The position numbers and the translations under genes are program-made. Under the pieces are notes generated by a model. It searched no databases. It was not told the DNA's origin and was given only the letters and a program-made list of their open reading frames with translations. Source: an uncultured Clostridia bacterium (GTDB lineage: Bacteria; Bacillota; Clostridia; Christensenellales; Aristaeellaceae). From it: a stretch of DNA of 64,000 nt. Location: the NCBI GenBank assembly GCA_934663595.1, contig CAKUKM010000010.1:5216-69215 (forward strand), read 5' to 3'. Of the stretch, positions 9,635 to 18,157 are shown piece by piece. Numbering within the stretch: the first letter of the stretch is position 1; each line of letters begins with the position of its first letter.

Positions 9635-11461
9635 TCACTTCATCTTGCTTGCAAGCTTCTTTCTCGCTTCGGTTCCGAGAATCTTCTTGCGCATGCGGAT
9701 GGATTTCGGGGTAATTTCGACCAGCTCATCGTCGGCAATGAATTCCATGGCCTCTTCGAGGGTGGGAATGTGAATGCCGGTGATTTTGAACGCTTCCTCA
9801 GCCGCCGCCGAGTTGCGGTTGTTGGTCATGTGCTTTTTCTTGCAAACGTTGACGTCGATATCGCCGGGGCGCGAATTGCGGCCGATGATCATGCCGGTGT
9901 AGACCTTCACACCCGCGGTCACGAACAGCTCGCCGCGATCCTGAATGTTAAACAGCGCGTAGCTCGTCGTCACGCCCTCTTCCCACGCCACCAGCGCGCC
10001 GGAATTGCGCGTCGGGATATCGCCCTTTGCGGGCTCGTAATCCTCGAATACGCTGCTCATGACGCCCTCGCCGCGCGTGTCGGTCAGGAACTCGCCGCGA
10101 TAGCCGAACAGGCCGCGCGACGGAACGATGAACTCCAGGCGCATGCGGCTTTCGCCGTGCATCGAAATCAGCGTGCCGCGGCGGCGACCGATCTTGTCGA
10201 TCACGCTGCCGGAATATTCCGCCGGCACATCGCACACCAGGCGCTCCATCGGCTCGCAGAGCACGCCGTCGATCGTCTTGTACAGCACCTCCGGCTTCGT
10301 GACCGCGAATTCATAGCCCTGGCGGCGCATCGTCTCAATCAGAATCGACAGATGCAGCTCGCCGCGGCCATATACGCGGAACGCGTCGGTGCCGTTCGTC
10401 TCCTCCACGCGCAGCGAAACGTCCGTCAGCGCTTCCTTTTCCAGGCGCGCGCGCAGATGGCGCGAGGTCACATACGTGCCCTCCGTGCCGGCAAAGGGGC
10501 TATCGTTTACGCAGAAGGTCATCGAAATGGTCGGCTCGTCGATCTTCACAAACGGCAGCGGCTTCGCCATCGCCACATTGCAGATCGTATCGCCGATCAG
10601 CAGATCCGGGAAGCCCGAAATCGCGACGATATCGCCCACCTCGGCCTTTTCGGTGTTCACGCGCTTCAATCCGTCGAACTCAAACAGGCCCGCCAGACGC
10701 GCCGGCGCGGAAACGAAGCTCGAGCCGTACACGCAGCGAATCGCCATCTGTCCGGCCTCGATGCTGCCGCTTTCAATGCGGCCGACGCCGATGCGGCCGA
10801 CGTAATCATTGTAGTCGATCGTGGAAATCAGCAGCTGCAGCGGCGCTTCCGGATCGCCCTCGGGCGCGGGAATGTGCTCGAGAATGCAATCGAACAGCGG
10901 GCGCAGGTCGGTGCCGGGATTGCGCCAGTCCGTGGTCGCCACGCCGGTGCGGCCGGAGGCGAACAGAATCGGGCTGTCGAGCTGCTCGTCGGTCGCGTCC
11001 AGCTCCATCAGCAGCTCCAGCGTCTCGTCCACAACCTCCTCGCATCTCTGATCCGGGCGGTCCATCTTGTTGATTACGATGATCACCTTCAGATTCAGCT
11101 CCAGCGCCTTTTTCAGCACGAAGCGCGTCTGCGGCATCGGGCCTTCAAACGAGTCCACCAGCAAAAGCACGCCGCTGACCATCTTCAATACGCGCTCGAC
11201 CTCGCCGGAGAAGTCCGCGTGGCCGGGGGTGTCGACGATGTTGATCTTGGTGTTGCCATAGTGCACGGCGGTATTCTTGGACAGAATCGTGATTCCGCGC
11301 TCGCGCTCCAGATCATTGGAGTCCATCACGCGGTCTGCGACCTGCTGGTTCGAGCGGAAAACGCCGCCCTGCTTGAGCATCTCGTCTACGAGCGTGGTCT
11401 TGCCGTGGTCAACGTGAGCGATGATGGCGATATTGCGAATGTCTTCTCGAACGATATTCAA
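9635..11461 (-). CDS. typA: Translational GTPase TypA/BipA
   Basis: Ribosome-binding GTPase that assists 50S assembly and stress adaptation. 608 residues, family length. G1 is AHVDHGKTTLVDEML (about 15-29), G2 region RERGITI, G3 DTPGHADFSGEV and G4 VINKMDRP. The EF-G-like domains and the TypA-specific C-terminal domain follow, ending RKKLASKMK. The start is TTG 11461 (LNIVREDIRNIAIIAHV) with AGAGG 8 bases upstream; earlier in-frame ATGs run back into prfC. Just downstream of prfC, another translational GTPase. Confidence 0.95.
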   Translation of the reverse strand: MNIVREDIRNIAIIAHVDHGKTTLVDEMLKQGGVFRSNQQVADRVMDSNDLERERGITILSKNTAVHYGNTKINIVDTPGHADFSGEVERVLKMVSGVLLLVDSFEGPMPQTRFVLKKALELNLKVIIVINKMDRPDQRCEEVVDETLELLMELDATDEQLDSPILFASGRTGVATTDWRNPGTDLRPLFDCILEHIPAPEGDPEAPLQLLISTIDYNDYVGRIGVGRIESGSIEAGQMAIRCVYGSSFVSAPARLAGLFEFDGLKRVNTEKAEVGDIVAISGFPDLLIGDTICNVAMAKPLPFVKIDEPTISMTFCVNDSPFAGTEGTYVTSRHLRARLEKEALTDVSLRVEETNGTDAFRVYGRGELHLSILIETMRRQGYEFAVTKPEVLYKTIDGVLCEPMERLVCDVPAEYSGSVIDKIGRRRGTLISMHGESRMRLEFIVPSRGLFGYRGEFLTDTRGEGVMSSVFEDYEPAKGDIPTRNSGALVAWEEGVTTSYALFNIQDRGELFVTAGVKVYTGMIIGRNSRPGDIDVNVCKKKHMTNNRNSAAAEEAFKITGIHIPTLEEAMEFIADDELVEITPKSIRMRKKILGTEARKKLASKMK

Positions 11462-11507
11462 GGGAAAAACCTCTTTTCTGCTTGGGCGGATTGGGAAATC
11501 GCGGAGA

Positions 11508-11529
11508 GGGAGCTTGCTCCCCCGTCCAC
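11508..11529. repeat. Core fragment of the interspersed palindromic element
   Basis: GGGAGCTTGCTCCCCCGTCCAC in the short prfC-typA space matches the centre of the larger elements at 53557-53630 and 63866-63936. Only the central hairpin is present here. Confidence 0.7.
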
Positions 11530-11532
11530 AAC

Positions 11533-13149
11533 TTAGAAAACCATTTCGTCGGCGGTCATGCGGTCGGCGGTTTCGGCGAGCACCAGGCCCTCGTTGTTTT
11601 CGCAGGCGAGGCGGATGCTCCATTCATTTTCAAACATGATTACGTCTCGGCCCGCGCGGTCGATCGCCAACGCGCTGGTGGACGTGAGCCGCAGCTTGTC
11701 CACCGGCTTCGGCGTTTCCTGAATCCAGCGAACGAACCTGAACGGCAGCGCCTCGCGCACGATGTCCACGCCGTATTCGCTCTTCAGGCGGTATTCCAGC
11801 ACGTCCATCTGCAGGATGCCGACCACGCCGGCGATCATTTCCTCGCGGCCGATGTTCGGGCGCTTGAACGTCTGAATCGCGCCCTCCTGCGAGAGCTGAT
11901 CCACGCCCTTCAGGAACTGCTTTCTCTTCATCGAATCCTCGGGAGAGACGCGGCAGAAGTATTCCGGCGCGAACAGCGGAATGCCGCTGTAGCGAACGGG
12001 CGTGCCGGTGCAGATCGTGTCGCCCAGGCGGAAGATGCCGGGATCGAACAGGCCGATGATGTCGCCCGGATACGCGACCTCGACCGTTTCATGCTCCTGC
12101 GCCATGAACGCCTGCGGCTGCGCGAGCTTGATGCGGCTGTTCGTGGACGAATGCCACACCGTCATGCCCTTTTCGAACACGCCGGAGCACACGCGCATGA
12201 ACGCCAGCCGGTCGCGGTGCGCGGGATTCATGTTCGCCTGAATCTTGAAGATGAAGCCCGTGAACTTCTCGTCCGCCGGATCGATCGCGCCGATATCCGC
12301 AACGCGCGGCGTGGGCGATTTGGTATAGGTCAAAAACCTTTCGAGGAACGGCTTTACGCCGAAATTGTTGGTTGCGGAGCCGAAGAACATCGGCGTGAGC
12401 TGGCCGGCGAGCACCTTTTCGAGGTCGAATTCGTCGCCCGCAACGTCGAGCAGCTCGATATCCTCGATCAGCTTGTCGTAATAGCTCTGCCCGATCACCG
12501 ACGCGCATTCCGGATCGTCCAGGCTGACCTCGCGAACCTCGACCTGCGTCTGTCCGTGATCGCCGCCGCGGTACAGCTCGATCATGCGCGTGTCGCGGTG
12601 GTAAACGCCCTTGAAATCGCCGTGAATGCCGATCGGCCAGTTCACCGGGCACGAGCGGATGCCGAGCACCTGCTCGATTTCCTCCATCAGTTCAAACGGA
12701 TCTCTGCCCGCGCGGTCCATCTTGTTTACGAACGTAAAAATCGGAATCGAGCGCAGCCGGCAGACCTTGAACAGCTTGATCGTCTGTTCCTCAACGCCCT
12801 TGGCGTTGTCGATCAGCATGACCGCGCTGTCCGCGGCCACGAGCGTGCGATACGTGTCCTCCGAGAAGTCCTGATGGCCGGGGGTGTCCAGAATATTGAT
12901 GCGATAGCCGTTGTAATCAAACTGCATTGCGGAGGACGTGACCGAAATGCCGCGCTGCTTTTCGATTTCCATCCAGTCCGAGGTCGCATGGCGCGCGGTC
13001 TTGCGCGCCTTGACGGAGCCGGCCTGTCGAATCGCGCCGCCGTAGAGCAGCAGCTTTTCCGTCAGCGTCGTTTTACCGGCGTCCGGGTGAGAAATAATTG
13101 CGAAGGTGCGCCTGCGCGCCACTTCCGCCTGAAGCTCGGGATGAAGCAT
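11533..13149 (-). CDS. prfC: Peptide chain release factor 3
   Basis: GTPase that recycles RF1/RF2 from terminated ribosomes. 538 residues, close to the usual 530. G1 is SHPDAGKTTLTEKLL (about 19-33), then EKQRGISVTSSAMQF, DTPGHQDFSEDTYRTL and FVNKMDRAGRDPFEL; the C-terminal RF3 domain contains VGILQMDVLEYRLKSEYGVD. Start ATG 13149 with AGGAGG eight bases upstream; the frame open to 13233 has no better signal. A roughly 90-base leader separates it from its promoter. Confidence 0.96.
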   Translation of the reverse strand: MLHPELQAEVARRRTFAIISHPDAGKTTLTEKLLLYGGAIRQAGSVKARKTARHATSDWMEIEKQRGISVTSSAMQFDYNGYRINILDTPGHQDFSEDTYRTLVAADSAVMLIDNAKGVEEQTIKLFKVCRLRSIPIFTFVNKMDRAGRDPFELMEEIEQVLGIRSCPVNWPIGIHGDFKGVYHRDTRMIELYRGGDHGQTQVEVREVSLDDPECASVIGQSYYDKLIEDIELLDVAGDEFDLEKVLAGQLTPMFFGSATNNFGVKPFLERFLTYTKSPTPRVADIGAIDPADEKFTGFIFKIQANMNPAHRDRLAFMRVCSGVFEKGMTVWHSSTNSRIKLAQPQAFMAQEHETVEVAYPGDIIGLFDPGIFRLGDTICTGTPVRYSGIPLFAPEYFCRVSPEDSMKRKQFLKGVDQLSQEGAIQTFKRPNIGREEMIAGVVGILQMDVLEYRLKSEYGVDIVREALPFRFVRWIQETPKPVDKLRLTSTSALAIDRAGRDVIMFENEWSIRLACENNEGLVLAETADRMTADEMVF

Positions 13150-13248
13150 AATCAACCTCCTGCAAGTCAAAATGGGGATTCGCGTCCGTCCACGGCTCAA
13201 TGCGGTCTCAGCATATTGTTTCCCTCCGCGCATAAAATCACAACCTTA

Positions 13249-13278
13249 ATTTTAACCCGAAAAAGGGAAAATTGTCAA
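13249..13278 (-). promoter_or_regulatory. prfC promoter
   Basis: Minus strand TTGACA (13278-13273), 18 bases, TAAAAT (13254-13249). Confidence 0.75.
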
Positions 13279-13391
13279 TCGCGCAGGCCGGTTTCTTTGC
13301 GTTAATTATCAACGAAATGATTCCTTTCGCGTATTTCCGCGGCGCATGACGAATATAGAATACTACATTCACAGCGAAAGGACAGGATACT

Positions 13392-14150
13392 ATGGATCGA
13401 ATTCGCGTAATGCTCGCCGACGACAATCCCAACGTCGTGCGCCTTCTTACCGACTTTCTCTCCCGCAAGGGCGAAATCGAGCTGGTCGCCGCCGTGACCG
13501 ACGGCGCCGCGATCGTGGATACCGTGTGCGAATGCGCGCCGGACGTCCTGATTATGGACATCATCATGCCGCGCCGGGACGGCTTTATGGTGCTGGAAGA
13601 GCTCTCGCGGCTCGAGGGCGTGAAAAAGCCGAAGGTGATCGTGCTCACCGGCCTCGGGCGCGACGATTTCGTGATTCGCGCGCTGCGCCTCGGCGCGAGC
13701 TATTACATGGTCAAGCCCTTCGACATGCAGTCGCTTTACGCGCGGATTCTCGATTTCGCGCGCGACGACGAGCCGCTTCCCGAGCCGGAGCCGCAAACCG
13801 AATCGCCCGACGATCAGATCACGAACCTGTTCCTCACCCTCGGCATTCCCGCGCACATCAAGGGCTATCAATACCTGCGCGAGGCGGTGCGCATGGTGCT
13901 CTCCAACCACGATCTGATCAACCGCATCACGAAGGAGCTCTATCCCGGCGTGGCCCGCAAATTCGCCACCAGCCCCAGCAAGGTCGAGCGCGCGATGCGC
14001 CATGCGATCGAAGTGGCCTGGACGCGCGGGCGGCTGGACACGGTCAATCAGCTCTACGGCTACAAGGTCTTCCGCAAGGAGGAAAAGCCCACGAACGGCG
14101 AATTCATCTCCTGCATCGTAGAAAAAATCGCAATGAAGAAGAGCGCATAA
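13392..14150 (+). CDS. spo0A: Sporulation master regulator Spo0A
   Basis: Phosphorelay response regulator that commits the cell to sporulation. 252 residues. Receiver domain 1-120 with the acidic pocket LADDNPN, phospho-acceptor Asp56 (VLIMDIIMP) and VKPFD near 108. A short Pro/Glu-rich linker follows (about 128-138). The C-terminal domain has the near-invariant LGIPAHIKGYQYLREAV and recognition helix SKVERAMRHAIEVAW. ATG 13392 is preceded by an AAAGGACAGG site. It stands alone rather than behind spoIVB as in many Clostridia. The presence of this gene is the strongest evidence that the organism descends from spore formers. Confidence 0.97.
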   Translation: MDRIRVMLADDNPNVVRLLTDFLSRKGEIELVAAVTDGAAIVDTVCECAPDVLIMDIIMPRRDGFMVLEELSRLEGVKKPKVIVLTGLGRDDFVIRALRLGASYYMVKPFDMQSLYARILDFARDDEPLPEPEPQTESPDDQITNLFLTLGIPAHIKGYQYLREAVRMVLSNHDLINRITKELYPGVARKFATSPSKVERAMRHAIEVAWTRGRLDTVNQLYGYKVFRKEEKPTNGEFISCIVEKIAMKKSA

Positions 14151-14153
14151 TGG

Positions 14154-14187
14154 AAAAGGGCGATTCGATTTTCGAATCGCCTTTTTT
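14154..14187 (+). terminator. spo0A terminator
   Basis: Perfect stem GGCGATTCGA / TCGAATCGCC, three-base loop, TTTTTT tail. Confidence 0.95.
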
Positions 14188-14228
14188 CCTGTCCGTTTCC
14201 AATCTCGCGGGTCTTCATTTATTTTCCG

Positions 14229-14264
14229 AATTTGCGCAAGCGCGTATACGCAGTTGCGCAAATT
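14229..14264. promoter_or_regulatory. Triple-palindrome operator before the XRE gene
   Basis: Perfect 11-bp arms AATTTGCGCAA / TTGCGCAAATT around a 14-base centre. Within it are three palindromes, TTGCGCAA (14232-14239), GCGTATACGC (14242-14251) and TTGCGCAA (14254-14261), centred 11 bp apart and so on the same DNA face. A plausible autoregulatory site for the XRE gene that starts 32 bases downstream. Confidence 0.7.
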
Positions 14265-14295
14265 TTTCTATCATCTTGAATGAGGTGATCGAAAA

Positions 14296-14538
14296 ATGAC
14301 CGTTAAGGAAGCTGTTGTCGCGCGATTTCTGGAGATTTTGCACGAGCGGAATATGCGCCCGAACGAGCTGGCGACGCTCGCGGGCGTAACCCCCTCCAGC
14401 GTTTACAGCATGCTGGACGCGCGGCGCAAGGAGCTGTCCATCAATTTGATCAAAAAGCTCTGCGACGGGCTGGAAATTTCGCTCGGCGCGTTCTTTTCCG
14501 CGCCCGTTTTCGACGCGCTCGAGCAGGAAATCCGCTGA
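14296..14538 (+). CDS. Small XRE-family regulator
   Basis: Single-domain helix-turn-helix protein of 80 residues. The HTH is NELATLAGVTPSSVYSML (about 23-40), followed by the usual third and fourth helices (SINLIKKLCDGLEISLGAFF). Start ATG 14296 with GAGGTGA eight bases upstream. It stands alone between spo0A and the fucosidase gene; the striking palindrome cluster just upstream suggests that it represses itself. Its other targets cannot be told from the sequence. Confidence 0.88.
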   Translation: MTVKEAVVARFLEILHERNMRPNELATLAGVTPSSVYSMLDARRKELSINLIKKLCDGLEISLGAFFSAPVFDALEQEIR

Positions 14539-14554
14539 GGCGATTCGGCCAATA

Positions 14555-14583
14555 TTGACAGTCCGCGGCGTTTGTGTTATAAT
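14555..14583 (+). promoter_or_regulatory. Consensus promoter of the GH95 gene
   Basis: TTGACA (14555-14560), 17 bases, TATAAT (14578-14583), also with an extended -10 TG (14575-14576). Confidence 0.93.
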
Positions 14584-14592
14584 TTTCATATA

Positions 14593-14604
14593 TGAAACGT
14601 TATA
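14593..14604. promoter_or_regulatory. Candidate LacI-family operator
   Basis: TGAAACGTTATA, CG-centred as LacI-family sites are, a few bases downstream of the expected transcription start. It shares TGAAACGTT with the site at 17078. The LacI-type gene at 18154 is the likely binder (inference). Confidence 0.55.
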
Positions 14605-14631
14605 AGTTTTATTGCAACAAGGAGGGATCGT

Positions 14632-16962
14632 ATGTCCGGAATGCTGTGGTATCGCAGGCCGGCGCGGCAGTGGGTTGAGGCGCTGCCGCTGGGCAACGGG
14701 CGCATCGGCGCGATGGTATTCGGCGCTACGGATCGGGAGCGCATTGCGCTGAACGAGGACACGCTGTGGTCCGGCGCGCCGGGGCGTGAATCGCGCCCGG
14801 AGGCGTTTGGCGCGCTGAATCGGGCGCGCGCGCTGGTGGAAGAGGGCAAAATGGTGGAGGCGGAAGCGGTTCTGACGCGCGATTTTTTGAGCCGCTACAG
14901 CGAGGCGTACATGCCGCTGGGCGATTTGCGGCTTGATTCCGGCCATGAAATCGCGCCGGGCACGTATCGCCGGGCGCTGGATCTGGCGCGCGCGGAATGC
15001 ACCGTGGAATACGAAACGCCGGACGGAACGCGATTCACGCGTGAAATCATCGTATCCGCGCCGGATCAGGCGCTGATTCTTCGCCTGCGCGCATCAAAAA
15101 AGGGCGCGCTGGCCTTTTCGGCCGCGCTGGAAACGCAGCTGCGCGGCGAAACGCGGGCGCTGGGCAGCGGCATTTGCCTTGTGGCGCAATGCCCGTCGCA
15201 CGCGCAGCCGCAATATCTGCACGATCCGAATCCGCTGGAATGGTCGTCCGTTCCGGAAAAGATGGGCATTCGCTATTGCGCGCTGCTGAACGCGCAGACC
15301 GACGGAACGATCGCGAACGAGGGCGGCGCGCTGCGGGTGGCGAACGCGACGGAGGCCGTGCTGGCGCTGACCTGCCGGAGCAATTTCGCGGGCTGGAACG
15401 CTGCGCCCGAAACGGCGGGTGTTCCCTATCTCGAGAACGCGGCGGCCGATTGGGAGGCGCTGCGCGGCAAACTGGACGGCGCGTTCGAGCGGCATATTCA
15501 GGAGCATTCGGCCTGGTGGACGCGCTGCGGCATTCGTCTGGACGGCGAATCGCACGAGGAATTGCCGACGGATGAGCGCCTGCGCGCGCACGCGGCCGGG
15601 CAGGAGGACGCGGGGCTGTTTGAGCTGCTGTTTGATTACGGCCGCTATCTGATGATCGCCGGTTCGCGCCCGGGAACGCAGCCGACGAACCTGCAGGGTA
15701 TCTGGAATGAATCGATAATTCCGCCGTGGAGCAGCAATTACACCACGAACATCAACACCGAAATGAACTACTGGCCCGTTCTGAGCGCGAATCTCGCCGA
15801 AATGCAGGAGCCGCTGAATCGATTTCTGGGCGAGCTGCGCGTTTCCGGCGCGGAAACGGCGCGCGAATACTATCATGCGCGCGGCTTCGTCTGCCACCAC
15901 AACACGGATCTCTGGCGGCTGACCGTTCCGGTTGGGCGCGATCGCGAGGGCATGGTGCCGTGCGCGTTCTGGCCGATGGCCTCGGGCTGGCTGGCGACGC
16001 ACCTGTATGAGCAATGGAAATACGCGCCGGACGAGCAATTCCTGCGCGAAACGGCGTATCCGATTCTGAAGGACGCGGCGCGGTTCTATCTCGACTGCCT
16101 GACCGAGGACGGCCGCGGCCACCGGATCATGAGCCCGTCGACCTCGCCGGAGAACCGGTATTTGCTGAATGGCGCGACGCTGGGCCTGGTCCGGACGGCC
16201 ACGATGACCACGGCGATTCTGCGCGAGGTATTCTCGGATTGTCTGGAAATGAGCGCGCAGGTGCCGGGCGAGGCGGAATTCGCGCGGGAGCTTGCGCAGG
16301 CGCTGGCCGATCTTCCGCCGTATGAAATCGATTCCGAGGGTCGGCTGATGGAATGGCCGGAGGAGCTGTGCGAAAAGGAAATCACGCATCGCCATGTTTC
16401 GCACCTGTTCGGCCTGTATCCCGCGCGGCAGATTACGCCGGAGGACACGCCCGAGCTGGCAAACGCGTGCCGCAAATCGCTGGAAAAGCGCACGGATATC
16501 GGCACCGGATGGAGCATGGGCTGGAAAATCTGCCTGTGGGCGCGCCTGGAGGACGGCGATCACGCGCTGAAGCTGATCGATCGCCAGCTCACGCCCGCGG
16601 GAATGGACGATTTCGAAACCCACCACACCGGCGGCGGCACCTATCCGAACCTGATGGACGCGCATCCGCCGTTCCAGATCGACGGCAATTTCGGCGCGTG
16701 CGCGGGCATTGCGGAAATGCTCGTGCAGAGCCGGAGGGACGGAATCCGGATTCTCCCGGCGCTGCCAAAGCGCTGGAGAAGCGGCGCGGCGCGCGGTTTG
16801 CGCGCGTACGGCGGGCTGACGATCGACCTGGAATGGGCAAACGGACGGCTGACTGCCATCGCCGTTTCAGCGCAGGCAGACGCGAGCGCGCGCCTGTATT
16901 TGCCCGGCGATACGATCGACATTGCGCTGCGCGCGGGCGAGCGCTTCTCCCGCCAGTTTTAA
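14632..16962 (+). CDS. GH95 alpha-L-fucosidase-like glycoside hydrolase
   Basis: 776-residue protein matching family GH95 (alpha-1,2-L-fucosidases, some alpha-L-galactosidases), which invert at the anomeric centre. The N-terminal beta-domain opens with the hallmark LPLGNGRIGAMVFG and NEDTLWSG. The (alpha/alpha)6 catalytic domain carries GTQPTNLQGIWNESIIPPWS, NTEMNYWPV (the Asn-rich active-site strand), CHHNTDLW, HRHVSHLFGLYP, GTGWSMGWK and QIDGNFGACAGI. No signal peptide is visible, so it probably acts inside the cell on imported oligosaccharides. ATG 14632 has AAGGAGGG upstream. It heads a glycan-use locus and has its own consensus promoter with a probable LacI site and a terminator. Confidence 0.9.
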   Translation: MSGMLWYRRPARQWVEALPLGNGRIGAMVFGATDRERIALNEDTLWSGAPGRESRPEAFGALNRARALVEEGKMVEAEAVLTRDFLSRYSEAYMPLGDLRLDSGHEIAPGTYRRALDLARAECTVEYETPDGTRFTREIIVSAPDQALILRLRASKKGALAFSAALETQLRGETRALGSGICLVAQCPSHAQPQYLHDPNPLEWSSVPEKMGIRYCALLNAQTDGTIANEGGALRVANATEAVLALTCRSNFAGWNAAPETAGVPYLENAAADWEALRGKLDGAFERHIQEHSAWWTRCGIRLDGESHEELPTDERLRAHAAGQEDAGLFELLFDYGRYLMIAGSRPGTQPTNLQGIWNESIIPPWSSNYTTNINTEMNYWPVLSANLAEMQEPLNRFLGELRVSGAETAREYYHARGFVCHHNTDLWRLTVPVGRDREGMVPCAFWPMASGWLATHLYEQWKYAPDEQFLRETAYPILKDAARFYLDCLTEDGRGHRIMSPSTSPENRYLLNGATLGLVRTATMTTAILREVFSDCLEMSAQVPGEAEFARELAQALADLPPYEIDSEGRLMEWPEELCEKEITHRHVSHLFGLYPARQITPEDTPELANACRKSLEKRTDIGTGWSMGWKICLWARLEDGDHALKLIDRQLTPAGMDDFETHHTGGGTYPNLMDAHPPFQIDGNFGACAGIAEMLVQSRRDGIRILPALPKRWRSGAARGLRAYGGLTIDLEWANGRLTAIAVSAQADASARLYLPGDTIDIALRAGERFSRQF

Positions 16963-16985
16963 CTTCACAAATTCCAATCCATTGC

Positions 16986-17022
16986 GCCCCGGCATTCCTT
17001 TGGGACATGCCGGGGCTTTGTC
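16986..17022 (+). terminator. GH95 gene terminator
   Basis: Perfect stem GCCCCGGCAT / ATGCCGGGGC with an 11-base loop and a short T-rich tail. The rest of the 307-base gap to the kinase gene holds a LacI-like site, a promoter and a structured leader. Confidence 0.75.
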
Positions 17023-17077
17023 ATGCCCTCGCGTCCTTCGGGTTTTACAATTTGCGAACATCCCCGCGATGTTTGCA

Positions 17078-17089
17078 TGAAACGTTGTG
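17078..17089. promoter_or_regulatory. Second candidate LacI-family site
   Basis: TGAAACGTTGTG, followed by GTGAAACGG: partial repeats of the motif seen at 14593. It lies about 70 bases upstream of the -35 box of the kinase promoter. Confidence 0.4.
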
Positions 17090-17158
17090 AAACGGTCGGC
17101 TTGCGCAGGCGTTTTATGGCATGTTGCGACAAACTTTGCGCGCTGGAAACGCCTTCTA

Positions 17159-17187
17159 TTGACAGTGAATCCCTCAAATTATATAAT
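17159..17187 (+). promoter_or_regulatory. Consensus promoter of the kinase-LacI-GH4-ABC operon
   Basis: TTGACA (17159-17164), exactly 17 bases, TATAAT (17182-17187). The expected start near 17194 leaves a leader of about 75 bases. Confidence 0.93.
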
Positions 17188-17200
17188 TAAACCATCAACA

Positions 17201-17259
17201 GAGAGGCAATGTGTACAAATCCTCTCGTAACGTGAGCAATGAAACAACTATAGGATTTG
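17201..17259 (+). promoter_or_regulatory. 5' leader with two mutually exclusive stems
   Basis: GAGAGG (17201-17206) can pair with CCTCTC (17221-17226). Alternatively CAAATCCT (17216-17223) pairs perfectly with AGGATTTG (17252-17259), which contains the only Shine-Dalgarno-like AGGA before the kinase start. The two pairings share 17221-17223 and exclude each other. A possible ligand- or protein-controlled switch; no known riboswitch class recognised. Confidence 0.4.
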
Positions 17260-17269
17260 AGATGAAACA

Positions 17270-18157
17270 ATGCGAATTGGTTCCATGGATCTGATGACGA
17301 TCGACGCCATTTATTCGGCGCTGCCCCATCTGCCCGCGCTGGGCGAAGAGGTTTGCAGCCGGAGCTTTCGGATGACGCTTGGCGGCGGGCCGATCGCTTC
17401 GCTGGTGACGGCGGGAAGGCTGGGCGCGCAGACGCGGCTGTGCACGTGCATCGGCGACGACGCGGGAAGCGCGATGGGCGCGGGCATATTGCGCGGCGAG
17501 GGCGTGGAATGCCTGCACTTCGATTGCGACGCGCGCGGCGGATCGCCGGTCTATTACACCTCCGTGATGACCTTCGCGGGCAGCGATCGCGCGTTTGTTT
17601 CCTATTTTCCCGATACGGATTTTTTCGCCACGCGCATGCGCGAAAAGGCGGAGGCGCTCCGCGATTGCGACGTATGCATTCTGTCGAACCGGATTCCGGA
17701 GGAATTTGAATCGCTTCCGGCGCGCATTGCGTTCGACGTCTCCTGGCGCGACGGCATGAAGCTGGAGGACTACCTTCCGTGGCTGCGCAGGGCATGGCTG
17801 TTTACACCCAATGAAAAGGAGGCCCGCCAGCTCACGGGCTGCGCGGATGTGGAATCGGCGGCGCTGGCGCTGGCGCGGCATGTGGAAAACGTAGTGGTAA
17901 AGCTGGGCGCGGAGGGCGCGATGTACGTTCAAAACGGCCGCGCGCGCCGCGTGCCCGGCGAAAAGGTGGCGGCCGTGGACAGCACCGGCGCGGGCGACGC
18001 GTTTCTGGGCGGGCTGGTCTACGGGCTGGCCAGCGGCTGGGACATGGAGGAGGCGGTTTGCCTCGCCAATTACACGGGAGCGACGGCGACAACGGCGATC
18101 GGCTGTCTGACGGCCCGGCCGTCGATGGCGCTGTGGCGGAATCGGAGGAACGCATGA
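17270..18157 (+). CDS. PfkB-family carbohydrate kinase
   Basis: ATP-dependent sugar kinase of the ribokinase fold, 295 residues, cytosolic. Seen: MTLGGGPIASLVTAGRLGAQ (substrate-binding region, about 34-53), FDVSWRDGM, FTPNEKEARQLTG (about 182-194) and the catalytic anion-hole motif DSTGAGDAFLGG with the base Asp. The exact sugar cannot be read; fructosamine-kinase-like and other deoxy- or keto-sugar kinases look similar. Start ATG 17270 fits the family N-terminus, although AGGA is 14 bases upstream; an ATG at 17262 with better spacing opens a frame of only 10 residues. Overlaps lacI by four bases. Confidence 0.85.
   Translation: MRIGSMDLMTIDAIYSALPHLPALGEEVCSRSFRMTLGGGPIASLVTAGRLGAQTRLCTCIGDDAGSAMGAGILRGEGVECLHFDCDARGGSPVYYTSVMTFAGSDRAFVSYFPDTDFFATRMREKAEALRDCDVCILSNRIPEEFESLPARIAFDVSWRDGMKLEDYLPWLRRAWLFTPNEKEARQLTGCADVESAALALARHVENVVVKLGAEGAMYVQNGRARRVPGEKVAAVDSTGAGDAFLGGLVYGLASGWDMEEAVCLANYTGATATTAIGCLTARPSMALWRNRRNA

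Noticed and set aside
11462..11623. Upstream start of typA at 11623
   Set aside because: It would overlap prfC by 91 bases; the conserved N-terminus starts at 11461 with a ribosome site.
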